This document shows positions 16,876 through 24,619 of a DNA stretch of 64,000 nucleotides, piece by piece. Location of the stretch: assembly GCF_041080815.1 (NCBI RefSeq), contig NZ_CP160205.1:5022001-5086000 (forward strand), in the 5' to 3' direction. Source of the stretch: Mucilaginibacter yixingensis (GTDB taxonomy: Bacteria > Bacteroidota > Bacteroidia > Sphingobacteriales > Sphingobacteriaceae). Each line of letters begins with the position of its first letter. The stretch's first letter is position 1. The translations under genes were made by a program, and so were the position numbers. A model generated the notes under the pieces. It saw nothing but the letters and a program-made list of their open reading frames with translations, made no database searches and was not told the DNA's origin.

Positions 16876-18738
16876 ATGAAGAAATTGCTTTTAACCGCTG
16901 CTGCCATGCTCAGCGCGGCTACGCTTTTTGCGCAAAATGATATTTATTATTCTTTCTCTTTTCCGCATCCTGAGCATCATGAGGCAGAGGTTGGTTTGCG
17001 GATAGGTGGTCTTGAAAGTGGCCCTTTGCGCGTGCGTATGAGTAGATCTAGCGCGGGCCGTTATGCTACGCATGAGTTTGGTAAAAACATTTATAATGTA
17101 AAAGCTTTTAGCGAAGCGGGTACTCCTATCACTGTTAAGCAGATAGAAGGCGATGTGTATGAGATTGCCAATCATGGCGCCAGTGTGAAAATAACGTATA
17201 CCCTGTTTGCCAACTGGACCGATGGCACCTATGCCAGCATAGATGCCAGCCACGCACACCTGAATATGCCTGCAGCTGTTTTATGGGCAGAGGGGATGGA
17301 CGAGCGCCCCGTCCACTTTCTGTTTAAAGACCTGGATAAAAACGGATGGCATGTATCAACCCAGTTAAAAGCTGAGGGTAACGACGCTTTCTATGCCCCC
17401 AACTTTCAGTATATGATGGACAGCCCGGCCGAGCTTTCTGCCTCGAAAGAAAGTAGCTGGGAGGTAAGCAATCCCGATGGTAAGAAGCAAGGCATCCACC
17501 TGAGCATCCACTCCGACGACGGGCAGCCTGTGATTGATAATTTTGCCAAAATGGTGCAGAAAATGGTGCTGGAAGAACAAGCCGTTTTTGGCGAATTGCC
17601 AGCCTATGATTTTGGCAACTATACCTTCCTTGATGATGTGTATCCCGCTAACGATGGCGACGGCATGGAGCACAGAAACTCTACCTGCATTGTACACATG
17701 CTTGATAAGGTAGAAGGCAACGAGCTGAAAATGATGAGCACTTTCTCGCACGAGTATTTCCACAGTTGGAATGTGAAACGTATCAGGCCAAAATCATTAG
17801 AACCATTCAACTTTGAGCATGCCAATATGAGCAATGAGCTTTGGTTTGCCGAAGGTTTTACCCAATATTACGGCGGGCTGGTACTGGTACGCGCCGGTTT
17901 TCACACCTCGGAGGAGTACGGCCAAACATTGGCAGGCTTGCTCAATGCGGTGCTAAATCAGCCGGGGGCAGCCAAATACCCGGCAGTGCAGATGAGTCGT
18001 TATTCGGTTTTTGCTGATGCAGGTGTATCCATCGATCCCAACAACAATAATAATATCTTTACCAGCTATTATTACTACGGCGGCGCCATTGCCCTGGCGC
18101 TTGATCTGCGCCTGCGTGCCGATTATCATTTAACGCTGGATGATTATATGCGTAATGTATGGCTCACTATGGGCAAGGTAATGAAACCATATACCATCCC
18201 CGACTTGCAAAAAGTGCTGGCAACCACTACTAAAGACCCCAAGTTTGCGGCTGACTTTTTTAACAAATACGTTTACGGGATAGAAAAAAATGATTACACC
18301 GCTCTGTTGGCTAAAGCCGGCATGGTGGTGCGCAAAGCCAAACCAGGCAAGGGTTGGATTGGTAACATCGGCTCGGCAGTCAGTCGTAGCCGTTCGGGTC
18401 AGGTGTACACAGTGGAAACAGACGGCGTGACTATCCTCAATAGTACGGCTTTAAACTCGCCGCTGTATAAGGCTGGAATTGATGCCGGCGATTTGATTAC
18501 CAGTGTCGATGGCTCATCAATTACCAGCTTTGTTAAGTTGGCCTTCTTGGCGGGAGCAAAAAAACCGGGTGATAAAATTTCAGTAACATTTAAAAATCGT
18601 ACCGGCACGCATAATACCACTATTGAAGTGGTAGAGAACCCCGAGTTAGAAGTGGTGCCAATTGAAACCATCGGACAACAATTAACCGCAGAGCAGGCCG
18701 ATTTTAGAAAAGCTTGGTTAACCAGCAAAGTGAAATAA
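16876..18738 (+). CDS. M61-family metallopeptidase with PDZ domain
   Basis: The 620-residue protein has a Sec signal (residues 1-19, ending TLFAQ). The zinc site is HEYFH (292-296) followed by SWNVKRIRP, with the third ligand E326 in LWFAEGFTQYY. A PDZ domain lies near residues 500-590 (SPLYKAGIDAGDLITSVDG). M61 peptidases cleave N-terminal glycine or other small residues from peptides. It lies one base upstream of an M28 peptidase, so a secreted peptide-degrading pair is likely. It is a distant paralog of the gene at 8193. A weak TACCTTGA box precedes it around 16850. Confidence 0.93.
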   Translation: MKKLLLTAAAMLSAATLFAQNDIYYSFSFPHPEHHEAEVGLRIGGLESGPLRVRMSRSSAGRYATHEFGKNIYNVKAFSEAGTPITVKQIEGDVYEIANHGASVKITYTLFANWTDGTYASIDASHAHLNMPAAVLWAEGMDERPVHFLFKDLDKNGWHVSTQLKAEGNDAFYAPNFQYMMDSPAELSASKESSWEVSNPDGKKQGIHLSIHSDDGQPVIDNFAKMVQKMVLEEQAVFGELPAYDFGNYTFLDDVYPANDGDGMEHRNSTCIVHMLDKVEGNELKMMSTFSHEYFHSWNVKRIRPKSLEPFNFEHANMSNELWFAEGFTQYYGGLVLVRAGFHTSEEYGQTLAGLLNAVLNQPGAAKYPAVQMSRYSVFADAGVSIDPNNNNNIFTSYYYYGGAIALALDLRLRADYHLTLDDYMRNVWLTMGKVMKPYTIPDLQKVLATTTKDPKFAADFFNKYVYGIEKNDYTALLAKAGMVVRKAKPGKGWIGNIGSAVSRSRSGQVYTVETDGVTILNSTALNSPLYKAGIDAGDLITSVDGSSITSFVKLAFLAGAKKPGDKISVTFKNRTGTHNTTIEVVENPELEVVPIETIGQQLTAEQADFRKAWLTSKVK

Positions 18739-18739
18739 C

Positions 18740-20041
18740 ATGAAAAAGGGATTGATGATAGCTAACGCACTGCTGGCTCTTAGCATATCGGCGCAGGCTC
18801 AAAATGTAAACAAACTAATCAAGGTTAAAGAGGTGCGTCAAACTATAGCTACCCTATCTGCGGATGACATGGAGGGCCGCGCGACCTTTAGCCGGGGGAT
18901 TGATAAAGCAGCCACTTATATAGAAAACCGGTTTAAGGCCGCTGGTTTGCAACCCATGGCAGGGAATAGTTCTTTCAGGCAAAATATCCCTTCGATGATT
19001 AAAGTTACGCCGCGACAAATGCAGGTGAGTATAAACGGAGCTGTAGTACCTGCAGAGAATATCATTACGGCGAGCATCGGTTCGTTTGACTGGAATAGCC
19101 TCGATGGCATCCAGGTCATTAGAGAAACTGCAGGTAAGGATTTGCGGAAAGATTATCGTGGTTTAGTGAAAAACGGCAGGAAAACCTTGGTGCTAGTCGA
19201 TCCCGCTTTTGCGGATGTGTTCAAGACCTATCGCGCCCAGGTAATGGGTGGTGCGGCTATCGATAAAAATCATGCACCACAACAGGTTGTTTTTGTATTA
19301 GGCAAGATTGATGAGTTGAAAAGCCTGACGGTGCATTACGAAGCAGATAACAAAGAAGTGCCGCTGTTTAACGTAGCGGGCATGATTCCGGGTAAAAGCA
19401 AGCCGGATGAGTATGTGGTTTTCTCTGGCCACTATGACCACCTGGGCATAGGCAAGGGCATGACACCAGATAGTATTTACAATGGCGCAGATGATGATGC
19501 CTCGGGCACTACTGCAGTGATTGAACTGGCTAAGTATTTTAAAAAGCAAAACAACAACGAGCGGACACTCATCTTTGTGGCTTTTACAGCCGAGGAGATT
19601 GGCGGCTTTGGTGCGCGCTATTTTACCAGCACCGTTAATCCGGATAAAGTAGTGGCTATGTTTAACATCGAGATGATTGGCAAGCCCTCAAAATTTGGCC
19701 GTAACTCGGCCTTTATTACCGGCTTTGAGCGATCTGATTTTGGCAGGATATTGCAGCGTAATCTGCAGGGAACGCAATTTAAATTCTATCCAGACCCATA
19801 CCCCGAGCAAAATCTGTTTTACCGCAGCGATAACGCCACGCTGGCCATGCAGGGCGTACCAGCCCACACTATCAGCACGGATCAGATTGATGTAGACCAT
19901 GACTATCACCAGGTAACAGATGAATTGAAAACCCTGGATGTGAAAAACATTACGCTGGCCATCCGTGCTATTGCGCTCAGCGCGCGTACAATTGTGTCGG
20001 GTAAAGATGCGCCTACCAGGGTAGCTAAGTTTGAGCGCTGA
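18740..20041 (+). CDS. M28-family zinc aminopeptidase
   Basis: The 433-residue protein has a Sec signal (residues 1-20, ending AQAQ). The M28 co-catalytic zinc ligands are visible in SGHYDHLG, NGADDDASGT, FTAEEIGGFGARYF and the final histidine in STDQIDVDHDYHQ. A PA-like insertion lies between residues 90 and 210. The enzyme should remove N-terminal residues from peptides outside the cytoplasm. Its start is one base after the stop of the M61 gene, so the two are translated from one message. The pair is flanked by two family F repeats. Confidence 0.92.
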   Translation: MKKGLMIANALLALSISAQAQNVNKLIKVKEVRQTIATLSADDMEGRATFSRGIDKAATYIENRFKAAGLQPMAGNSSFRQNIPSMIKVTPRQMQVSINGAVVPAENIITASIGSFDWNSLDGIQVIRETAGKDLRKDYRGLVKNGRKTLVLVDPAFADVFKTYRAQVMGGAAIDKNHAPQQVVFVLGKIDELKSLTVHYEADNKEVPLFNVAGMIPGKSKPDEYVVFSGHYDHLGIGKGMTPDSIYNGADDDASGTTAVIELAKYFKKQNNNERTLIFVAFTAEEIGGFGARYFTSTVNPDKVVAMFNIEMIGKPSKFGRNSAFITGFERSDFGRILQRNLQGTQFKFYPDPYPEQNLFYRSDNATLAMQGVPAHTISTDQIDVDHDYHQVTDELKTLDVKNITLAIRAIALSARTIVSGKDAPTRVAKFER

Positions 20042-20058
20042 TTAACGGCAGTTCATTC

Positions 20059-20142
20059 GTAGAGCCACATATTTGTGGCTCTTTTGGGTATGTGCTTTTG
20101 CATATCGATTTGCATAGGGGAGTCACAAATATGTGGCTCTAC
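20059..20142. repeat. Double-hairpin repeat, family F (copy 2)
   Basis: The arms GTAGAGCCACATATTTGTGG and CACAAATATGTGGCTCTAC lie 17 bases after the M28 stop. The arms match those at 16744-16813; the interior differs. Confidence 0.85.
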
Positions 20143-20158
20143 AAAAAGCGTGTGGGGT

Positions 20159-20182
20159 GTCATCCTGAGCGTCGTCGAAGGG
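20159..20182. repeat. Half copy of family D repeat
   Basis: Only one arm (GTCATCCTGAGCGTCGTCG) is present. No opposite arm is found before the next gene, so the copy looks truncated. Confidence 0.6.
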
Positions 20183-20201
20183 TGGGCGAAGGCAAAGGGA
20201 G

Positions 20202-20513
20202 TTATTTTATTACAATAACTTTTCCTGTTTCTTTTTTAATGATTTTGAAGGTCATTTGTCCCTTGATTTTTATTAGCGAATCGCCTTGCTGTATCTGATG
20301 GTTTATAAGCCAATCATTATCACCCAAACAATACTCCCGGCCCCGTATTTTAACAGTAGGGGTTCCTTTAACATCATATTCTACCGTATCTACATTCCCG
20401 TTAAAGCCGTAGTTCTTAACAATAATGGTGCCCCTAATGTAAAGTATGCCCATTAACACGAGAAATGCCGGGAATGTTATTGCCATAAATCTGAAGGTTT
20501 GTTTTTCGTTCAT
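20202..20513 (-). CDS. Small membrane-anchored protein of unknown function
   Basis: I do not recognise this 103-residue protein. One transmembrane helix (residues about 9-28, ITFPAFLVLMGILYI) is followed by an external domain with a VKIRGREYCLGDNDWLI segment. The start at 20513 (MNEKQTFRFMAI) is preferred over the longer frame, which would overlap the upstream permease gene. It lies 49 bases after the permease stop on the same strand, so they may be co-transcribed. The C-terminal 20 residues are rich in Lys and Ile. The single cysteine is in REYCLGD. Confidence 0.6.
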   Translation of the reverse strand: MNEKQTFRFMAITFPAFLVLMGILYIRGTIIVKNYGFNGNVDTVEYDVKGTPTVKIRGREYCLGDNDWLINHQIQQGDSLIKIKGQMTFKIIKKETGKVIVIK

Positions 20514-20562
20514 TATTATAGAGATGCCGATCTGATTAAGTGTAGCTATTTTAAATGTTTCC

Positions 20563-21885
20563 TCACGCCCGTAAATGCGGCTTCCGCCATAGCACAATGC
20601 GCCAAACTACCTCGGCGCTCAGCAGGCAGCCAATGGCAAATAATGCCGGTTTAAGTGCATTGCCCTGTGCTATCATCACGCCGGAAAGCGCAATGCTGTA
20701 AACGCCCACCGGCAAGATAAGTAACGCGCACAGCCACGTTGTGGACAACGGAACGCGGAACGGCCGTGGACGACTTGGTTCCCGGATGCGCATTTTTATC
20801 AAGGTGATATATTCCAGGAACAGACCGGCGCCGTAGATGGTTACATCGATGATCACCAGATCGCCAAAATCCCAGAAAGTCATTAGGCTGATAACAACGG
20901 AGCAAACGATGATTGATACATACGGGGTGCCGAAACGCGGGTGCAGGGCATGTAATCTTGCTGGCATCAGCTCATCATCGGCCATAACTTTTGGCAGGCG
21001 CGATACGGCCAGTAAATTGGCCGCATACAACCCAATGGCACTGGCCATGCCGCCAATAGAAAGCACAATGCCCAACCACCGGCCAGCCACCAGTTCGCCC
21101 AGTGCAGGCATACCCTTTTCTGCAAACTCTTTATACCCGATATGCGATAGCTGAGCCGTAATAATCACACCGACGTATACCACCATCATCAGCAAAAATG
21201 CCATAAAAACCGAGCGCAGGTAAGCTCGCTCAGGGCGTTCCACCTCATCAGCATAAGTGGTTACATTGTCCCACCCGAAGCAATTCCACATCACAATATA
21301 AATAGCCGAGCCCAGCGAAGGATACGGTAGGCCTTTTAATGACGGCGCAGGTAGCGCAAAACTACCCGTATGTCGCTGCGCAAAAATGACGAATAGCAGG
21401 ATGAACGGAGCTATCACAATAATGCTCAGCAACTGCGCCACTTTACCTACAGGCACAATGCCCAAAATATTAATCCCGGCCGATCCCCAGATGATGAGCA
21501 GGCACATCGCCACCTTCCATACGCCTTCAATGGGTACAAAATAGCTGGCGTACATTACAAACAGCACGGGATAAATGGCCAGGTCGGCAAAGGTATAGAG
21601 CCAGGTCCACCAGCCCTCAAATAATCCCCACCTCATGCCTAGGGCATGCTTCACCCATTGATAATAGCCGCCGGTAACGGGCATCATGCTGTTTAGTTCC
21701 AGCACCATAAACATGGCGGGGATATCCCATAGCAGGGGCGTAACCAATAGTAACAACAGTGCCGCGTGCTCATGCGCATAGCCTAGCAATGCTTCCAACC
21801 CAAACGGCCCGCCAGATACGGTGAAAAAGATAACGGTAACTAATTGTAACGTGCGCAGCTTGCGCGGCTTGGGTTGAGCAGGCAT
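20563..21885 (-). CDS. APC-family amino acid permease
   Basis: The 440-residue protein has about twelve hydrophobic helices. The first helix carries the substrate-binding bend VSGGPFGLE, typical of the APC superfamily, and helix 2 is followed by MMPVTGGYYQWVKHALG, a conserved APC segment. It would import an amino acid or polyamine by cation coupling across the inner membrane; which one cannot be told. A segment FGWDNVTTYADEVERPERAY is close to that in polyamine/leucine-type permeases and the plant LAT/PUT group. It is the first gene of a possible two-gene unit with the small membrane protein downstream. Confidence 0.88.
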   Translation of the reverse strand: MPAQPKPRKLRTLQLVTVIFFTVSGGPFGLEALLGYAHEHAALLLLLVTPLLWDIPAMFMVLELNSMMPVTGGYYQWVKHALGMRWGLFEGWWTWLYTFADLAIYPVLFVMYASYFVPIEGVWKVAMCLLIIWGSAGINILGIVPVGKVAQLLSIIVIAPFILLFVIFAQRHTGSFALPAPSLKGLPYPSLGSAIYIVMWNCFGWDNVTTYADEVERPERAYLRSVFMAFLLMMVVYVGVIITAQLSHIGYKEFAEKGMPALGELVAGRWLGIVLSIGGMASAIGLYAANLLAVSRLPKVMADDELMPARLHALHPRFGTPYVSIIVCSVVISLMTFWDFGDLVIIDVTIYGAGLFLEYITLIKMRIREPSRPRPFRVPLSTTWLCALLILPVGVYSIALSGVMIAQGNALKPALFAIGCLLSAEVVWRIVLWRKPHLRA

Positions 21886-21976
21886 GGGGCTAAGTTAGTG
21901 ATTAGAGATTAGTTATCGGAGGAGAGGGCGGGATGCTTTAAAATATCGGCGTTGTTAAAATGAATGTGGGCGGGAT

Positions 21977-22097
21977 GTCATCCTGAGCTTTGTCGAAGGG
22001 TGCGCGATGGCCTATTAGATAGGTTGTGTTATGCTGAGCCCGTCGAAACATGGCGGGTGGGCCTCTCCGCGCGAGTCTTCGACAGGCTCAGACTGAC
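21977..22097. repeat. Inverted-repeat element, family D (copy 2)
   Basis: The outer arms are GTCATCCTGAGCTTTGTCGAAG and CTTCGACAGGCTCAGACTGAC. The interior contains a second arm (ATGCTGAGCCCGTCGAAAC), so this may be two overlapped copies. It occupies much of the 333-base gap 21886-22218. Confidence 0.8.
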
Positions 22098-22218
22098 AGC
22101 CCTCTCGTTTGTCATTGCACTTTAATAGTCCTGCCGCCGGGATTCTATTACTCAGCAATGGCATGGTCAACAACAAGGCATGGCCGCTTCAAAAGATAAT
22201 CGCTACATTTAGCCATCT

Positions 22219-22959
22219 ATGCAAAACTCCGATATCTCTGCCTCCGCACAAAAAGCCCGTTACGGCGTAGATGCGCCGGGCGTAATCCGCAATCTGTTCT
22301 TATCGGGAGTAGGGTTATTTCTCATTATTATTTTTTTTCCGGTTATCCGTATTGGCAATGTACAGATCCTTACCCCCGGACTGGTATGGATGGCCTCGTT
22401 TCTGGTAATTGGCGGTTTGCTGATGCTGTTTTACTCGCTTAAAGGAAAATTTATCCATCGCGACCGTATGCTCGGTCTGCACCAATGGCAAGGCGATGAG
22501 CAGGTGCTGGATGTAGGCACAGGCAAAGGTTTATTAATGATTGGCGCCGCTAAACATTTAACCACGGGTAAGTCTATCGGTATTGATATCTGGAACACGG
22601 AAGACCTGAGCGGCAACAACTATGAAAATGCCAATAACAATGCCGCTGTAGAAGGCGTGGCCGATCGTGTGCAGATTCTCAACGAAAATGCCATGGAGAT
22701 GAGCTTTGACGATAACAATTTTGATGTGATTGTTACCAACCAGGTTATCCACAACATTTACAATAAGGCCGGCAGGCAACGGGCTTGTGAAGAAATTGCG
22801 CGGGTATTGAAGCCAGGCGGCAAAGCCATTATATCAGACTGGAAACATATGAACGAGTATCTAGAACATTTTAACGGTCTGGGACTAAGAACAAAAATGC
22901 TGACTGCTAATTATTTGACCACCTACCCTCCGTTGAAAATTTTGGTGGTGAAGAAGTGA
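22219..22959 (+). CDS. Membrane-anchored class I SAM-dependent methyltransferase
   Basis: The 246-residue protein has two hydrophobic helices near the N terminus (residues about 25-47 and 55-75). A Rossmann-fold methyltransferase domain follows: motif I VLDVGTGKG, an acidic residue in GIDIW, NFDVIVTNQVIHN and VLKPGGKAIISDW. It resembles the UbiE/COQ5-like methyltransferases but lacks a ubiE context. The membrane anchor suggests a lipid or quinone-like substrate; that is inference. It is monocistronic, with a terminator at 23048-23088. A TACATTTA box at 22204-22211 leaves only a very short leader. Confidence 0.82.
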   Translation: MQNSDISASAQKARYGVDAPGVIRNLFLSGVGLFLIIIFFPVIRIGNVQILTPGLVWMASFLVIGGLLMLFYSLKGKFIHRDRMLGLHQWQGDEQVLDVGTGKGLLMIGAAKHLTTGKSIGIDIWNTEDLSGNNYENANNNAAVEGVADRVQILNENAMEMSFDDNNFDVIVTNQVIHNIYNKAGRQRACEEIARVLKPGGKAIISDWKHMNEYLEHFNGLGLRTKMLTANYLTTYPPLKILVVKK

Positions 22960-22980
22960 GTTTGGTTTTTTCGCCTTCTC

Positions 22981-23032
22981 CGCAGTCGCCCGGCTCCAGC
23001 CGAGTGACGACTATCTCGCGGCCTCTGGCCGT
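22981..23032 (+). repeat. Double-hairpin repeat, family E (copy 2, altered stem)
   Basis: The linker TGACGACTATCT and the second hairpin GCGGCCTCTGGCC match the consensus. The first hairpin reads CCCGGCTCCAGCCGAG instead of CTCGCGTCTTCGCGAG, so the stem sequence differs but pairing is largely kept. Confidence 0.85.
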
Positions 23033-23047
23033 AATAATCATTTAAAC

Positions 23048-23088
23048 AAAAAGCGCAACCTGGCATTTGGAAGCAGGTTGCGCTTTTA
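23048..23088. terminator. Bidirectional terminator
   Basis: The stem AAAAGCGCAACCTG / CAGGTTGCGCTTTT has an 11-base loop and lies between the convergent methyltransferase and receiver-like genes. Two inverted family E copies flank it. Confidence 0.9.
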
Positions 23089-23135
23089 GTGCGAGTCGAA
23101 TCCCGGATGTTAAACTTTTAATGAATTATGACTGC

Positions 23136-23190
23136 TACGGCGGCCAGAGGCCGCGAGATAGTCGTCACTCGCGAAGACGCGAGCGACTGC
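23136..23190 (-). repeat. Double-hairpin repeat, family E (copy 3, minus orientation)
   Basis: On the minus strand it reads close to the consensus from GCAGTCGCTCGCGTC to GCCTCTGGCCGCCG. Its first hairpin overlaps the 3' end of the receiver-like gene and supplies its final codons and stop. Confidence 0.85.
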
Positions 23191-23485
23191 TCAGTCCCTG
23201 ATAAATTTCAGCACTCAGCAACCCGCTGCCGCCCCCATAATGTTTCACTATCGGTATTCCCTTGCGGATGTGCTGCAGGGCAAGTATCAGCTCCTTCTCT
23301 TCCGTCTCATCAAATCCACTGCCCAGCAGCACCAGTCCGTAGGGTTTGTTTTTCAGATCTTCCAGCGCATCAGCAGGCTCGGCAAAACCGGTGGCTGTCC
23401 ACTCAGGATTATTGTTAATAAGCCTGATGATGGTGGCCCGGATCTCCGGGTGCCGGCAAAAAACCAGTATTGCTGTTTGCGCCAT
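23165..23485 (-). CDS. Receiver-like protein without phospho-acceptor
   Basis: The 106-residue protein resembles a response-regulator receiver fold (strand TAILVFCRHPE, then PYGLVLLGSGFDE and GIPIVKHYGGG). The expected acidic pair is missing, and the phospho-acceptor position after the hydrophobic strand is G rather than D, so it is probably not phosphorylated. A role is not known. The last seven residues and the TGA stop come from a family E repeat, so the ancestral C terminus may have been different. It lies 4 bases downstream of the pirin gene, on the same strand, and probably shares its transcript. Confidence 0.65.
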   Translation of the reverse strand: MAQTAILVFCRHPEIRATIIRLINNNPEWTATGFAEPADALEDLKNKPYGLVLLGSGFDETEEKELILALQHIRKGIPIVKHYGGGSGLLSAEIYQGLSSRSRLRE

Positions 23486-23489
23486 GGCC

Positions 23490-24212
23490 TTAGTATTTAA
23501 ATTCCATTGGTACTTCCATCAGCAGAAACTCTGCGTCACTTTCGGCAGTGATGGTAAACTCGCCGGTGTTCCAGATGCCGAAGCCGTCGCGGGTGTTCAC
23601 CACCTGGTCGTTCACTTTTACATCGCCTTTCAGTACGAAAACGTAAACGCCATCGCCTTCAGCTTTCATCTGGTAAGTGGTGCTTACGCCTTTATCAAAC
23701 TCGCCCAGGTGAAACCAGGCTTGCTGGTAAACCCACACACCGGCATCATCGGGGTTGGGCGACAATACCTGTTGCAGTTTGTTATGACGATCGGCCGGAT
23801 CCAATGTTACCTGGTCATACCTTGGTTCCACATTGCGCTGATTAGGGAATACCCAGATCTGCAGAAATTTTACCGCTTCGTTAGCATCTTTATTATACTC
23901 GCTGTGGTAAATGCCGGTGCCGGCGCTCATCACCTGTATATCGCCATTGCGGATAACGGCGGTATTGCCCATGCTGTCTTTGTGCTCTAAATCGCCGCTG
24001 AGCGGGATAGAGATAATCTCCATGTTATCATGCGGGTGTTTACCAAAGCCGCCGCCACCCAATACGGTATCGTCATTCAGAACGCGCAGTGCGCCAAAGT
24101 GAATCCTTTCAGGATTGTAATAGTTTGCGAAGCTGAATGATTGGTGACTTTGCAGCCAGCCATGGTTTGCAAAACCACGAGTGTCGGCTTTATGTAATAC
24201 GGTGTTTGCCAT
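23490..24212 (-). CDS. Pirin-family bicupin
   Basis: The 240-residue protein is a two-domain cupin of the pirin family. Metal ligands are visible as H59 and H61 (GKHPHDNMEI), H103 and E105 (GIYHSEYN). Bacterial pirins have been shown to act as quercetin 2,3-dioxygenases or to modulate metabolic enzymes, but the true function in most species is unknown. It is likely cytoplasmic. It leads a two-gene unit with the receiver-like protein 4 bases downstream. The catalytic metal is probably Fe or Ni. Confidence 0.93.
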   Translation of the reverse strand: MANTVLHKADTRGFANHGWLQSHQSFSFANYYNPERIHFGALRVLNDDTVLGGGGFGKHPHDNMEIISIPLSGDLEHKDSMGNTAVIRNGDIQVMSAGTGIYHSEYNKDANEAVKFLQIWVFPNQRNVEPRYDQVTLDPADRHNKLQQVLSPNPDDAGVWVYQQAWFHLGEFDKGVSTTYQMKAEGDGVYVFVLKGDVKVNDQVVNTRDGFGIWNTGEFTITAESDAEFLLMEVPMEFKY

Positions 24213-24386
24213 GATTGATTGTTTTACTCCTTATTGTTTTTGTTGATACAAATTTACCGCAAGGCGGAAGGGTAAAACGATGATGTAGGTCAAGAATTTT
24301 GGGAGCAAAGAATAGAGATTGGTTAATTAGAGATTAGTAAGAGGTTGGAGAGGATGAGCCTTGGCCGGGCGGGGAGAGGTCGGATA

Positions 24387-24570
24387 GTCGTCACTCGCGT
24401 AGACGCCATATGTGTTGGGAACAGCTAAAATCCCCTCTTGAGAGGGGGCGCGTTGACTGTGCGGTTGCAGGGGTGTGTCATTTGCACATATAAAGGACAC
24501 ACCCCTCCACCCCTCTCAAGAGGGGAATCGCACAATCCGAACACATGTGGCGTCTACGCAAGCGACCACG
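24387..24570. repeat. Three-level nested inverted repeat (E-like arms, family G inside)
   Basis: The outer arms are 24387-24420 and 24536-24570 (both contain GCGTAGACGCC or its complement and a CACATGTG-like stretch). The middle arms 24431-24448 and 24510-24526 are the family G palindrome CCCCTCTTGAGAGGGG. The inner arms 24469-24479 and 24496-24506 read AGGGGTGTGTC and GACACACCCCT. The whole could fold into one long rod. It occupies the 391-base gap between the pirin and recQ genes. Confidence 0.8.
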
Positions 24571-24590
24571 AATGGAATAAACCGAACAAG

Positions 24591-24619
24591 TATCCTAAAA
24601 ATCCTACGAATCCTGGTTC
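24591..24619 (-). repeat. Family H repeat overlapping the end of recQ (copy 2)
   Basis: On the minus strand it reads AACCAGGATTCGTAGGATTT, matching the family at 42304-42348 and 49840-49880. It encodes the last residues NQDS and the TAG stop of RecQ. Confidence 0.7.

Noticed and set aside
16744..20142. Composite transposon
   Set aside because: No transposase, target duplication or integration gene is visible; only the flanking repeats are reported as an observation.
23090..23106. GAGTCGAATCCCGG resembling a tRNA T-loop
   Set aside because: No acceptor, D or anticodon arm can be built around it; it follows a terminator and does not form a cloverleaf.
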